Positions 41,199-50,597 of a DNA stretch of 60,960 nt are shown one piece after another. The notes under the pieces are model-generated. The model ran no database searches, was not told where the DNA came from, and worked only from the letters and a program-made list of their open reading frames with translations. The first letter of the stretch is position 1; each line of letters begins with the position of its first letter. A program made the translations under genes and the position numbers. Source of the DNA: an uncultured Lachnoanaerobaculum sp. (GTDB lineage Bacteria > Bacillota > Clostridia > Lachnospirales > Lachnospiraceae); the NCBI GenBank assembly GCA_946999385.1, contig CAMQCZ010000009.1, positions 1-60,960 on the forward strand, in the 5' to 3' direction.

Positions 41199-42227
41199 AT
41201 GAAAAAAAAGAAAATTTTTAATGAGCTTGGTGATAGAGGGACACAATCTATGATTGCAGGTAATACTACAAATCTTAGAGAATGGAATCGTATAAAATAT
41301 GATTGGGCAAATCTCTTATACAGAACTATGCTAAATAATTTTTGGATTCCTGAAGAAATATCTTTAAATGAAGATGTAAAACAATTCCCTTATCTCACAA
41401 CCGGAGAACGAAATGCTTTCGATAAGATAATATCATTTTTAAACTTTTTAGACTCAGTACAATGTGAAAATTTACCAAGTCTTTCAAGATATATAACTGC
41501 TGCTGAGGTTTCTTCTTTGCTTAATATACAGGCATTTCAGGAAGAAATACATGCTCAAAGCTATTCATATATACTTGATACAGTTACTAATCCTATAACA
41601 AGAGATAAAATATATGATGAATGGCGTGAAGATAGAATTTTACTTGAAAGAAATAGATTTATAGCTGATATATATCAGAATTTTAATGATGTACCAAATG
41701 AAACTAATTTCATTTATACAACTATGGCGAATTATATTTTGGAAGGCATATATTTTTATTCAGGCTTTGCTTTTTTCTATACACTTGCAAGACAAGGAAA
41801 AATGACGGCAACAAGTACAATATTCAAATATATAAATAGAGATGAGGTTAGCCATCTTATACTTTTTCAACATATTATCAAGGAACTAAAAACTGAAAGA
41901 GCCGATTTATTTACATCAGAAATGGAGGCAAACTTAAAACAAATGATGAAACAAGGTGTTGAAAATGAAATAAGCTGGGGGCAATATGTAACTAATAATG
42001 AAATTATGGGTATTAATAATACATTGATAGAACAATATATTAAATATCTATCAAATTTAAGATTACAAGCTATAGGCTTTAGCCCACTTTATAGCGAAAT
42101 AGACAAGAATCCTATTCCATGGATAGAAAGCTTTTCTAATTTAAATAATACAAAAACTGATTTCTTTGAAGCAAAGGTTACAAATTATACCAAAGCTGCC
42201 GCATTTAATTTTGATGATCTTACTTAA
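41199..42227 (+). CDS. nrdB: Class I ribonucleotide reductase, beta subunit
   Basis: The 342-residue ferritin-like protein holds the metal-radical cofactor. Metal ligands are visible as Asp in NFLDSVQ, Glu/His in QEEIHAQSY, Glu in NYILEGIYFYSGF, and Glu/His in RDEVSHLILFQH. The tyrosine four residues after the histidine (HAQSY) is the class Ia-type radical site, so a metal-only Ic cofactor is not indicated. The ATG at 41199 follows GGAGG. An oxygen-dependent class I enzyme in an otherwise anaerobic gene set is noteworthy. Confidence 0.95.
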   Translation: MKKKKIFNELGDRGTQSMIAGNTTNLREWNRIKYDWANLLYRTMLNNFWIPEEISLNEDVKQFPYLTTGERNAFDKIISFLNFLDSVQCENLPSLSRYITAAEVSSLLNIQAFQEEIHAQSYSYILDTVTNPITRDKIYDEWREDRILLERNRFIADIYQNFNDVPNETNFIYTTMANYILEGIYFYSGFAFFYTLARQGKMTATSTIFKYINRDEVSHLILFQHIIKELKTERADLFTSEMEANLKQMMKQGVENEISWGQYVTNNEIMGINNTLIEQYIKYLSNLRLQAIGFSPLYSEIDKNPIPWIESFSNLNNTKTDFFEAKVTNYTKAAAFNFDDLT

Positions 42228-42262
42228 ATAAAGAAATAAAAATATTCTAAAGGCTTATTAAG

Positions 42263-42309
42263 AGTGTTGGTATATAAAAGTATTATACATACTTTCATAT
42301 ACTAACACT
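42263..42309 (+). terminator. Terminator after nrdAB
   Basis: AGTGTTGGTATAT pairs with ATATACTAACACT, with an inner AAAGTAT/ATACTTT stem, followed by T-rich sequence. Confidence 0.85.
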
Positions 42310-42341
42310 TCATTTTATTTAAAAGCATTTTTATTTTTACA

Positions 42342-42398
42342 TTGTAAATATAGATGATTTATGTTAAAATAATATCAATTATAAGTCTTATCTTATAA
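42342..42398 (+). promoter_or_regulatory. Promoter and inverted repeat of the adh-GTPase operon
   Basis: TTGTAA (42342-42347) and TAAAAT (42365-42370) are 17 bases apart. The inverted repeat TTATAAG-N6-CTTATAA (42379-42398) lies just after the expected start, a likely repressor position. Confidence 0.6.
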
Positions 42399-42425
42399 AA
42401 TATTAATTTTTGGAGGAAGTTTAAG

Positions 42426-43487
42426 ATGAAGGGTTATGCAATGTTAAAAATCGGAGAATCAGGTTGGATAGAAAAAGAAAGACCAAAATGTGGTCCTATG
42501 GATGCAATATGCACTCCATTGGCATTAGCCATCTGTACATCTGATGTTCACACCTTGTGGGAAGGTGCTATCGGTGAAAGACATAATATGATTTTGGGAC
42601 ATGAGGGTTGTGCTGAAGTTGTAGAAGTCGGTTCACTTGTAAAAGATTTTAAACCTGGAGATCGTGTTTTAGTACCTGCTATTACACCTGATTGGAATTC
42701 CTTAGAGGCTCAAGCAGGATATTCCATGCACTCCGGAGGTATGCTTGCAGGATGGAAATTTTCAAATTTTAAAGATGGAGTATTTTCCGAATATTTTCAT
42801 GTAAATGATGCCGATGGAAATCTTGCTCTTCTTCCTGATAATATAAATACTGTTGATGCTTGTATGTTAAGTGATATGGTACCTACAGGTTTTCACGGTG
42901 CCGAGCTTGCAGATATACAATATGGAGATAGTGTTTTAGTTGTCGGTATAGGTCCTGTAGGTCTTATGTCCGTAGCAGGTGCCTCTCTTCGTGGTGCTGC
43001 AAGAATAATTGCTGTAGGTACACGTAAAAATTGTATAGAAGCCGCTAAAAAATATGGTGCAACAGATTTTGTAAATTATAAAAATGGTCCTATTCATGAG
43101 CAAGTTCTTGCACTAACAAATAATAAAGGTGTAGATAAGGTTATTATAGCCGGTGGAGAAGTTGATACTTTTTCTACCTGTGTAAAATGCCTTAAACCCG
43201 GTGGAAAAATAGGTAATGTTAATTATCTGGGTTCAGGTGATAATATAGATATTCCTCGTATTGAATGGGGCGTAGGAATGGGACATAAACAGATTAACGG
43301 CGGTCTTATGCCAGGCGGTAGATTACGTATGGAAAAATTATCCGCTTTAGTCAGTGCAGGTAAATTAGATTTATCACCATTAAGCACACATGTATTTGAA
43401 GGCCTTGAAAATATAGAAAAAGCACTATTTCTTATGAAAGAAAAACCGGCAGATTTAATTAAACCGGTCGTTAAAATTAGAGATTAA
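42426..43487 (+). CDS. NADP-dependent secondary alcohol dehydrogenase (zinc type)
   Basis: The 353-residue protein is of the Thermoanaerobacter brockii / Clostridium beijerinckii type, which interconverts secondary alcohols and ketones such as isopropanol and acetone and also uses aldehydes. The catalytic zinc ligands Cys37 (ICTSDVH), His59 (LGHEG) and Asp150 (LSDMVPTG) are at the expected positions. The NADP loop is AVGTRKNC (Gly-Thr-Arg in place of Gly-Ser-Arg) after GIGPVGLMSVAGA. The stop overlaps the start of the downstream GTPase gene (TAATG). GGAGG precedes the ATG by nine bases. Confidence 0.93.
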   Translation: MKGYAMLKIGESGWIEKERPKCGPMDAICTPLALAICTSDVHTLWEGAIGERHNMILGHEGCAEVVEVGSLVKDFKPGDRVLVPAITPDWNSLEAQAGYSMHSGGMLAGWKFSNFKDGVFSEYFHVNDADGNLALLPDNINTVDACMLSDMVPTGFHGAELADIQYGDSVLVVGIGPVGLMSVAGASLRGAARIIAVGTRKNCIEAAKKYGATDFVNYKNGPIHEQVLALTNNKGVDKVIIAGGEVDTFSTCVKCLKPGGKIGNVNYLGSGDNIDIPRIEWGVGMGHKQINGGLMPGGRLRMEKLSALVSAGKLDLSPLSTHVFEGLENIEKALFLMKEKPADLIKPVVKIRD

Positions 43488-44416
43488 TGAAAGTATTAAT
43501 TGTTTCAGGCTTTTTAGGTGCCGGTAAAACAAGTTTTATAAAAGCATTATTAAATAATAATGCCGAACAATTTACAATATTAGAAAATGATTATGCCAAT
43601 ATAGGTACAGATGCCGATGATTTATCAAAAATTGCTCTTGATAACATAGATATTCAGGAAATGTCGGATGGATGCATTTGTTGTTCAAAAAAGGGGGATT
43701 TTGCAAGCTCTATACTAACTATTTCAAATACTCTCGATCCTAATTATCTAATTATAGAGCCTAGTGGTGTTGCCATGCTTAGCAATATACTGGCTAATAT
43801 AAAAAAAGTAGAATATGAAAGAATTGAAATTTTAGAACCTATTTGTATAGTAGATGGTCAAAGTATAAATAAATATAAAAAAGAATTTAAAGATATTTAT
43901 ATAGATCAGATAAAGACAAGTAATAAAATTATTATTTCTAAGCTTGAAAATAGTACTTTAGATATTAAAAATTATATTTGTCAAGAAATTAAAAAGATAA
44001 ATCCAAGTGCTGAGCTTTTTATAGAAAGCTTTTCAAATTTTAATAAACTTTTTTGGAATACTATTCTTGATAGTAAAAATAATATAGCTAATATTTATAA
44101 TGAAAAAAAATCTGAAATTAATTTTGAAACAATTTCATTAGATAATGTATCATTAAATAGTATAGGACATTTTGTTCTACTTTTAGAAGACATTATACAT
44201 TTTAAATATGGTAATATTATAAGAGGAAAAGGAAATATTTCTATTAATGATATATCTTTAAAATTTGATTTAGTTGATGATAAATATTCAATATTGATAT
44301 CTAATGATAAAAATTATTCAAGACTTGTTTTTATAGGTACAAATATTGATAAAAATAATTTGAAAAATAAATTTTTTACTATAAATAAATATAATAAAAT
44401 TAAGGCTAAGCTTTAA
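43487..44416 (+). CDS. G3E-family GTPase (CobW/YjiA-like metal chaperone)
   Basis: The 309-residue protein has Walker A GFLGAGKTSFIKAL at residue 8, the metal-binding CxCC motif in DGCICC near residue 63, and LIIEPSG as G3. The C-terminal domain is short and not clearly CobW_C. G3E proteins deliver zinc, cobalt, nickel or cobalamin with GTP hydrolysis. Translational coupling to a zinc alcohol dehydrogenase suggests it loads that enzyme's metal; this is inference. Confidence 0.85.
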   Translation: MKVLIVSGFLGAGKTSFIKALLNNNAEQFTILENDYANIGTDADDLSKIALDNIDIQEMSDGCICCSKKGDFASSILTISNTLDPNYLIIEPSGVAMLSNILANIKKVEYERIEILEPICIVDGQSINKYKKEFKDIYIDQIKTSNKIIISKLENSTLDIKNYICQEIKKINPSAELFIESFSNFNKLFWNTILDSKNNIANIYNEKKSEINFETISLDNVSLNSIGHFVLLLEDIIHFKYGNIIRGKGNISINDISLKFDLVDDKYSILISNDKNYSRLVFIGTNIDKNNLKNKFFTINKYNKIKAKL

Positions 44417-44420
44417 ATAT

Positions 44421-44463
44421 GCTGTAATATAATGAAATATAATTTGTTTCATTATATTACAGC
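44421..44463. terminator. Bidirectional terminator between the GTPase gene and metY
   Basis: GCTGTAATATAATGAAA and its perfect complement TTTCATTATATTACAGC form a 17-bp stem with a nine-base loop, followed by TTTTT on the plus strand. Confidence 0.9.
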
Positions 44464-44475
44464 TTTTTAAAATTA

Positions 44476-45777
44476 TTATATAGCAGAAAATGCCTCTTCC
44501 ATATCTTCAATTATATCTTTAATATTTTCTATTCCTATAGATAATCTAATAGTATTAGGTTTAATATTCTGTTCCTCTAATTGTTTTTTATTACTCTGAC
44601 TATGTGTAGTAGTTGCAGGATGTATAACCAGAGATTTAACATCTGCAACATTAGCTAATAAAGAAAATAATTCAAGATTATCTATAAATTTAGTTGCCTG
44701 TTCCTCTCCCCCTTTTATATCAAAAGTAAATATTGAGCCTGCTCCATTTTTATAATATTTATTATATAAATCCTTTTGCTTTCCATTTGATAAGCTTGGA
44801 TGATTTACTTTTTCAACTAGAGGATGCTTTGATAAATATTCAACAACCTTTAAAGCATTTTCAACATGTCTTTCTACACGTAATGATAATGTTTCTAATC
44901 CCTGTAAAAGCAAAAAAGCATTAAATGGAGAAATTGCCGCACCTGTATCTCTTAATAATGTTGCTCTGATTTTTGTTACAAAAGCCGCCGCACCTACATC
45001 TTTAACAAAGCTGATACCATGATAGCTTTCATTAGGTTCTACCAATGAATTAAACTTATCAGAAGCTGCCCAATCAAATTTTCCTGAATCTATTATCAGA
45101 CCTCCAAGTGTAGTACCATGACCTCCAATAAATTTTGTTGCAGAATGAACAACTATATCTGCACCATATTCTATTGGTCTGATTAAAAATGGAGTTGCAA
45201 AGGTATTATCTACAATTAATGGAATTTTATGTTCATGTGCAATTTTAGCTATCTCTTCTATATCTACTATTTCAGAGTTTGGATTTCCAAGACTTTCTAT
45301 AAATATAGCCTTAGTATTAGCATCAATAGCATTTATTATTTCAGATTCATTAAAAATATCAACAAATTTTGTATTTATTCCATAATCAGGTAGAGTATGC
45401 TGAAATAAATTTGAGCTGCCTCCATATATATTTTTAGCTGATATTATATTATCACCTTGTTTTGCTATATTTAATATACTATAACTTATTGCACTTGAAC
45501 CACTGGCTACAGCTAAAGCCGCAATACCATTTTCAAGACTTGCAATTCTTTTTTCTAATACATCCTGAGTTGGATTTGTTAATCTTGCATATATATTACC
45601 ATTTTCTTTTAATGCAAATCTATTTGCAGCCTGACTACAATTTTCAAAAACAAAAGAAGTTGTTTGATATATAGGTACACATCTTGCTCCCGTTGCTTTA
45701 TCCGGACTTTCCTGACCTACATGTAATTGTAGAGTTTCAAAGCTTAAATTTCTCTCGTTTATTTTCTTTTTTCCCAT
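44476..45777 (-). CDS. metY: O-acetylhomoserine sulfhydrylase / aminocarboxypropyltransferase
   Basis: The 433-residue PLP enzyme makes homocysteine (or methionine) from O-acetylhomoserine and sulfide or methanethiol. It opens with FETLQLHVGQESPDKATGARCVPIYQTTSFVF, the length and start typical of MetY, not of MetB/MetC. The PLP region has DNTFATPFLIRPIEYGADIVVHSATKFIGGHGTTLGG with the Schiff-base lysine. It lies downstream of cysK with 132 bases between them and may share its transcript. Confidence 0.94.
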   Translation of the reverse strand: MGKKKINERNLSFETLQLHVGQESPDKATGARCVPIYQTTSFVFENCSQAANRFALKENGNIYARLTNPTQDVLEKRIASLENGIAALAVASGSSAISYSILNIAKQGDNIISAKNIYGGSSNLFQHTLPDYGINTKFVDIFNESEIINAIDANTKAIFIESLGNPNSEIVDIEEIAKIAHEHKIPLIVDNTFATPFLIRPIEYGADIVVHSATKFIGGHGTTLGGLIIDSGKFDWAASDKFNSLVEPNESYHGISFVKDVGAAAFVTKIRATLLRDTGAAISPFNAFLLLQGLETLSLRVERHVENALKVVEYLSKHPLVEKVNHPSLSNGKQKDLYNKYYKNGAGSIFTFDIKGGEEQATKFIDNLELFSLLANVADVKSLVIHPATTTHSQSNKKQLEEQNIKPNTIRLSIGIENIKDIIEDMEEAFSAI

Positions 45778-45909
45778 AATACTTCTCTCTTCCTAAAATA
45801 AAATATATATAGATGATATTTTCTATATTTTTTGCCTGTAACTTAAAAATATTTAACAGCTAAAAAATAAATAATCATATTAATTTTTTATCCTCACTGC
45901 TATAAAAAA

Positions 45910-46839
45910 TTAGTTGAATAAAGGAGTTGAATAATATCTATCACCTGAATCAGGCAACAGTGCAACTATTGTTTTACCTTTATTTTCCTTTCTTTGTGCC
46001 AATTCAAGTGCTGCAAAAAAGCTTGCTCCACTTGAAATTCCTGCAAATATACCTTCTTTTTTTGCTAAAAGCTTTGAATATTCAAAAGCATTTTCATTAT
46101 CCACTTGTATAATTTCATCATAAATATCTATATTTAAGGTTTCAGGTATAAAGCCTGCACCTATTCCCTGTATTTTATGTAAGCCCGGATTTTCACCTGA
46201 TAAAACTGCTGAAGTTGCAGGTTCTACTGCTACAATTTTTATATTCTTATTTTTTTCTTTTAAATATGTACCTACTCCTGTTATTGTACCACCTGTACCA
46301 ACCCCTGCAACAAATATATCAACATTATGTCCACTATCCTCCCATATTTCAGGTCCGGTAGTTTCCTTATGAATTTTAGGATTAATTTGATTTTTAAATT
46401 GCCAAGGAATAAAACTATTTGGAATCGTCTTTGCTAATTCTTCAGATTTTTCTATTGCACCCTTCATTCCTTTTTCACCCTTAGTAAGTACAACCTCTGC
46501 ACCATAAAATTTCAAAATATTTATTCTTTCTATACTCATAGTTTCAGGCATAACTAATATAACTCTAAATCCAAGTATTGCACCGATAAATGCTAAACCT
46601 ATCCCTGTATTTCCTGATGTTGCTTCTATAATTGTTGCATTTTCTTTTATAATTCCATTTTTCAACGCATCATCCAGAATAGCTTTAGCTATCCTATCTT
46701 TTACAGAGCCTGCAGGATTGAATGATTCCATTTTAACTAAAACTTTAGATTGTAAATTAAATTTTTCCTCTATCCTCTTTAATTCTATTAAAGGGGTATT
46801 TCCTATTAATTCTAAAGCTGATCCATATATTTTTGACAT
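45910..46839 (-). CDS. cysK: Cysteine synthase (O-acetylserine sulfhydrylase)
   Basis: The 309-residue PLP enzyme makes cysteine from O-acetylserine and sulfide. The PLP lysine is in MESFNPAGSVKDRIAKAI near residue 42, the substrate loop is ATSGNTGIG, and the phosphate loop is GVGTGGTITGVG. SGASFFAALELA follows near the end. Length fits CysK; CysM cannot be excluded from sequence alone. Confidence 0.93.
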   Translation of the reverse strand: MSKIYGSALELIGNTPLIELKRIEEKFNLQSKVLVKMESFNPAGSVKDRIAKAILDDALKNGIIKENATIIEATSGNTGIGLAFIGAILGFRVILVMPETMSIERINILKFYGAEVVLTKGEKGMKGAIEKSEELAKTIPNSFIPWQFKNQINPKIHKETTGPEIWEDSGHNVDIFVAGVGTGGTITGVGTYLKEKNKNIKIVAVEPATSAVLSGENPGLHKIQGIGAGFIPETLNIDIYDEIIQVDNENAFEYSKLLAKKEGIFAGISSGASFFAALELAQRKENKGKTIVALLPDSGDRYYSTPLFN

Positions 46840-46868
46840 ATAATACCTCCTGAATTTTTATGAAGCTA

Positions 46869-46897
46869 AGTATAAACCCTAAAAACCCACTTGTCAA
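46869..46897 (-). promoter_or_regulatory. Promoter of cysK
   Basis: A perfect TTGACA (46892-46897) and TATACT (46869-46874) are 17 bases apart on the minus strand, with a leader of about 24 bases, too short for a riboswitch. Confidence 0.75.
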
Positions 46898-46919
46898 GTA
46901 TGTTTTTAACATTGTTTTA

Positions 46920-46947
46920 TTGTATTTATTATTTCTTATGCTAAAAT
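46920..46947 (+). promoter_or_regulatory. Probable promoter of the AraC-family gene
   Basis: TTGTAT (46920-46925) and TAAAAT (46942-46947) are 16 bases apart, 45 bases before the ATG, divergent from the cysK promoter. Confidence 0.5.
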
Positions 46948-46991
46948 AGCTATATAATTTTCTTTATAAAAAGATTTAAAAAGGAGCTTTT

Positions 46992-47954
46992 ATGAAAACC
47001 TTTAAAAAAATAACTATAGAAGATATAAATAAAAAGAATTTACCTAAAAATGTAGAATATCAGCTATTTAGTGACTCTATCTTCAAGGATTGTTTTATTT
47101 GCTTTACCGGAAAAGAAAATTGTCTTCCTTTACATTCCTTTGGTCCTTCTGTAAGACCAACTTACCTTATTCATTATATTATTTCAGGAAAGGGTATATT
47201 TATTTATAATGGAAAAGAATATAGCCTACATTCTTCACATGCTTTTTTTATAGAGCCTGATATTATGACTTATTATCAAGCTGATCAGGAAAATCCTTGG
47301 ACATATATTTGGTTCGGTCTTCGTGGCAATAATGTCGAAAATCTATTCAGACGAATAGGAATTTCTAAAGACAAGCCTATTGTTTTTTTTGAAGATAAAA
47401 AGAGAATAGAGGCTATATTTAAAAAAGTTATTCAAACTAATTCAGGTGGTATAGAACAGGAATTTATAAGGCAATCATTAATGTATGAATTTTTATCATG
47501 TATGAGCTCAAAGTCTGAATTAAATATAAAAATAACAAGCTCCGATGACTTAATAAAAAGTAACTATATAATAAAAGCTGTAGAATTTATACAAAATAAT
47601 TTTTTTAATAAAATTAAAGTAAGTGATGTAGCTATACATGTAGGTATTAGCAGAAATTATCTTTTTACTTTATTTAAAATTATTATGGGTCATTCTCCAT
47701 CTGAATATATTATGCATTTTAGACTAAGCAGAGCTTGTAATATGTTAGATGACAGCTCTTTATCAATAGAAAATATTGCTGTATACTGTGGATTCGAGGA
47801 TGCCGGATATTTTTCAAAATCTTTTAAAAAACAATTTTTTTTAAGTCCAAGTAATTATAGAAAATTAAAGGCACAAAGAAATGATCTATCCTCTTTAGAA
47901 TTTTTAAGATATATTAAAAATCTAAAATCAGATAAAATAAATAAAAAATTATGA
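46992..47954 (+). CDS. AraC-family transcriptional regulator
   Basis: The 320-residue protein has an N-terminal cupin-like ligand domain (GKGIFIYNGKEYSLHSSHAFFIEPDIMTYYQAD) and a C-terminal AraC DNA-binding domain with two helix-turn-helix units (FFNKIKVSDVAIHVGISRNYLFTLFKIIMGHSPSEYIMHFRLSRA, IENIAVYCGFEDAGYFSKSFKKQF). This architecture is common among carbohydrate regulators (MsmR-type). Its place between cysK and metNIQ suggests, but does not show, a sulfur amino acid role. Confidence 0.9.
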   Translation: MKTFKKITIEDINKKNLPKNVEYQLFSDSIFKDCFICFTGKENCLPLHSFGPSVRPTYLIHYIISGKGIFIYNGKEYSLHSSHAFFIEPDIMTYYQADQENPWTYIWFGLRGNNVENLFRRIGISKDKPIVFFEDKKRIEAIFKKVIQTNSGGIEQEFIRQSLMYEFLSCMSSKSELNIKITSSDDLIKSNYIIKAVEFIQNNFFNKIKVSDVAIHVGISRNYLFTLFKIIMGHSPSEYIMHFRLSRACNMLDDSSLSIENIAVYCGFEDAGYFSKSFKKQFFLSPSNYRKLKAQRNDLSSLEFLRYIKNLKSDKINKKL

Positions 47955-47962
47955 TATAAAAA

Positions 47963-47993
47963 TCCCAAAGCCTTTATATATAAGACTTTGGGA
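47963..47993. terminator. Bidirectional terminator between the AraC gene and metQ
   Basis: TCCCAAAG pairs with CTTTGGGA, followed by ATTTTTT on the plus strand and ATTTTTATA on the minus. Confidence 0.85.
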
Positions 47994-47999
47994 GATTTT

Positions 48000-48878
48000 T
48001 TAATTATCACTTGGTACAACTGCACCCTCATATTTTTCTTCAATAAATTTTTTAACCTCAGAACCTGTTAAAACATTTACTAATTTCTTAACAGCCTCAT
48101 CCTCTTGTCTACCATTTTTTACAGCAATAATATTAGCATAAGTTACAGCAGCAACACTATCTGATTTTTCAAGTACAAGTGCATCCTTAACCTTAAAGCC
48201 TGCATCTATTGCAAAATTTCCATTTATAACTGCTAAATCAACATCTTTAATAGATCTTGGTATCTGTGCGGCTTCAATTTCTTTAATGTCCAAATGCTTA
48301 GGATTTTCAACTATATCCTTCTTAGTTGCTTCTAATCCTGCATCATCCCTTAATTTCAGTAGTCCATTATCTGCAAGAAGTAATAATGCTCTTGCTTCAT
48401 TTGTAACATCATTAGGAACTGCTATAGTTGCACCATCCTTTAAACCTTCAATGCTGTCTGTCTTACCCTTATATATACCGAATGGCTCATAATGTATAGC
48501 TGAAACAGAAACGACATCTGTACCATTTTCTTTATTAAATTGCTCCAAATATGGCAAATGTTGGAAATAATTAGCATCTATTTCACCACTATCTACAGCC
48601 TTGTTAGGTAAGACATAATCGTTAAATACAACTACATCTAATTTTACCCCTTCTTTTTCCAATAAAGGCTTGGCAAACTCTAAAATCTCTGCATGAGGTG
48701 ATGGGCTGGCTCCTACCTTTAATGTAACAATACCATCATCTTTAGCTACACTCTCATCCTTAGCCACACTTTCTTCTTGCTTAGCATCACCTTTATCATT
48801 TTTAGGCTCAGCCTTTGTAGAACAAGCTCCTAATAAAGCACCTATAACTAAACTTGCAATCAAAATTCTTTTTTTCAT
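48000..48878 (-). CDS. metQ: Methionine-binding lipoprotein
   Basis: The 292-residue protein opens with a lipoprotein signal ending LLGACS, then a Lys/Asp/Glu linker with a duplicated AKDES segment. The NlpA/MetQ body includes TLKVGASPSPHAEILEF, DYVLPNKAVDSGEIDANYFQHLPYLEQFN and INGNFAIDAGF. The ATG at 48878 is chosen because GGAGG precedes it; an upstream ATG would spoil the signal peptide. It feeds methionine to MetI and MetN. Confidence 0.94.
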   Translation of the reverse strand: MKKRILIASLVIGALLGACSTKAEPKNDKGDAKQEESVAKDESVAKDDGIVTLKVGASPSPHAEILEFAKPLLEKEGVKLDVVVFNDYVLPNKAVDSGEIDANYFQHLPYLEQFNKENGTDVVSVSAIHYEPFGIYKGKTDSIEGLKDGATIAVPNDVTNEARALLLLADNGLLKLRDDAGLEATKKDIVENPKHLDIKEIEAAQIPRSIKDVDLAVINGNFAIDAGFKVKDALVLEKSDSVAAVTYANIIAVKNGRQEDEAVKKLVNVLTGSEVKKFIEEKYEGAVVPSDN

Positions 48879-48913
48879 AATTTTTTCCTCCATAATCATA
48901 TTAAAATAAAATA

Positions 48914-49561
48914 TTATTTAGTTCTTTTATCACTTATCTTTGCCAATCTCATCCATGATTCTTGAATTATCTGGACAATAATAATTAAAATAAATACTGT
49001 TATCAGCATTATATCTGTCTGATAACGATAATATCCATAATTAACTGCTATCGTTCCAAGACCACCTCCTCCTGCAAATCCTGCCATAGCCGAATATCCT
49101 AATATGGTAGTCATACTTATAGCAACTCCTATCAATAAAGACGGCTTGGCCTCAGGCAATAAAACCTTTAAAATTATTTGCATATTAGATGCACCCATAG
49201 ACTTTGCAGCCTCTATAACTCCCGCATCTACTTCATTTAAAGATGCTTCTACCATTCTAGCAAGAAATGGAGCGGCACTTATTACAAGTGGCGGTATAAC
49301 AGCCGTTGGACCTATAGTAGTATTAACTAAAAATCTTGTTATAGGCATAACCATTACCAAAAGTATAATAAAAGGAATAGATCTAAGTATATTAATTATA
49401 AAGCCTAAGACAAAATTCAATGTCTTCATAGGTTTAATTCCATTTTTTGAACTAACTACCAGAAAAATACCAAGAGGTATACCTATAGCATATGAAATTA
49501 AAGATGATACAAAAACCATATATATAGTTTCAAGAATACCATTAATCAACATAGCTGACAT
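48914..49561 (-). CDS. metI: Methionine ABC transporter permease
   Basis: The 215-residue membrane protein has five hydrophobic segments, IPLGIFLVVSSK, RSIPFIILLVMVMP and the coupling-loop EAAKSMGASNMQIILKVLLPEAKPSLLIG, as in MetI. It starts directly after the metN stop and shares its AGGAGGT ribosome site with the end of that gene. Confidence 0.94.
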   Translation of the reverse strand: MSAMLINGILETIYMVFVSSLISYAIGIPLGIFLVVSSKNGIKPMKTLNFVLGFIINILRSIPFIILLVMVMPITRFLVNTTIGPTAVIPPLVISAAPFLARMVEASLNEVDAGVIEAAKSMGASNMQIILKVLLPEAKPSLLIGVAISMTTILGYSAMAGFAGGGGLGTIAVNYGYYRYQTDIMLITVFILIIIVQIIQESWMRLAKISDKRTK

Positions 49562-50560
49562 TTAATTCACCTCCTCAAATGTAATATTTTTGCTGATAAG
49601 ATAATTATGAACCTTATTATAATCAATATCATTATCAGGTATTTGTATAAGCATATGTCCATGTGCTATCCCTTGTAAATCACTGGTTTTAGCATATAAA
49701 ATATTAACCGGTACTTTAGTGGAAAATATTAAATTTGCAAGAACCGGTTCAAAAGAGCTTCTACCGTCAAATATAATTCTCAAACATTTTCCACTTTCTA
49801 TGCTTGAATTTAAGTTGACATCACCTAAAATCAATTCTTTACCTATTTTTGACTTAGGATCTGCAAAAATATCACAAACTCTTCCAAGTTCAGCTATTTT
49901 AGCTTCGTCAATAATAGCTACCCTATCACAAACACTTTCAATAACCTTCATTTCGTGAGTAATAATAATAACAGTTATTCCAAGCTTCTTATTTATTTCC
50001 TTAAGCAATTCTAATATTTGATTAGTAGTATTAGGATCCAAAGCTGAAGTTGCTTCATCACACAATAATACCTTAGGATTTGTAGCTATTGCTCTGGCAA
50101 TCGCCACTCTTTGCTTTTGCCCACCGGATAATTGTGAAGGATAAGAATTTTGTTTATTCTCTAATCCTACCAATTTTAATAATTCTTTTGCTCTAGCTAT
50201 TGCCTTCTTTCTATTTTCTCCAATCAGCTCTAATGGAAAACAGATATTATCAAGTATATTTCTTTGAGATAAAAGATTAAAGGATTGAAAAATCATTCCC
50301 ATATCTTTTCTTACTTTTCTTATCTCTTTTTCTGTTAATTTTGTTAAATCTTGACCTTCAAAAAATATAGCTCCTGATGTTGGCTTTTCAAGATAATTTA
50401 TACATCTTACCAAGGTAGACTTCCCTGCACCGCTAAGACCTATAATTCCGAATATCTCGCCTTTATTTATATCTAAATTTATTCCGTCAAGAGCATTTAC
50501 AATATTATCTTTATTTTTAAAGCTTTTGACCATATCAACTATTTTTATTATAGCTTCCAT
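49562..50560 (-). CDS. metN: Methionine ABC transporter ATP-binding protein
   Basis: The 332-residue protein has Walker A GLSGAGKSTLVRCIN near residue 43, signature LSGGQKQRVAIARAI, Walker B VLLCDEATSALDP and a C-terminal NIL domain (residues about 255-332), which binds methionine and inhibits transport. The NIL domain separates MetN from other amino-acid ATPases. Confidence 0.95.
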   Translation of the reverse strand: MEAIIKIVDMVKSFKNKDNIVNALDGINLDINKGEIFGIIGLSGAGKSTLVRCINYLEKPTSGAIFFEGQDLTKLTEKEIRKVRKDMGMIFQSFNLLSQRNILDNICFPLELIGENRKKAIARAKELLKLVGLENKQNSYPSQLSGGQKQRVAIARAIATNPKVLLCDEATSALDPNTTNQILELLKEINKKLGITVIIITHEMKVIESVCDRVAIIDEAKIAELGRVCDIFADPKSKIGKELILGDVNLNSSIESGKCLRIIFDGRSSFEPVLANLIFSTKVPVNILYAKTSDLQGIAHGHMLIQIPDNDIDYNKVHNYLISKNITFEEVN

Positions 50561-50597
50561 ATTTTTCTCTCCTTAATTGCCGCAACTAATGTTAGGT

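Noticed and set aside
46840..46991. Possible SAM riboswitch or T-box upstream of cysK
   Set aside because: The consensus promoter leaves a leader of about 24 bases, too short for either element.
49104..49565. Plus-strand 153-codon open frame
   Set aside because: It is antisense to metI, a clear permease gene of a complete metNIQ operon.
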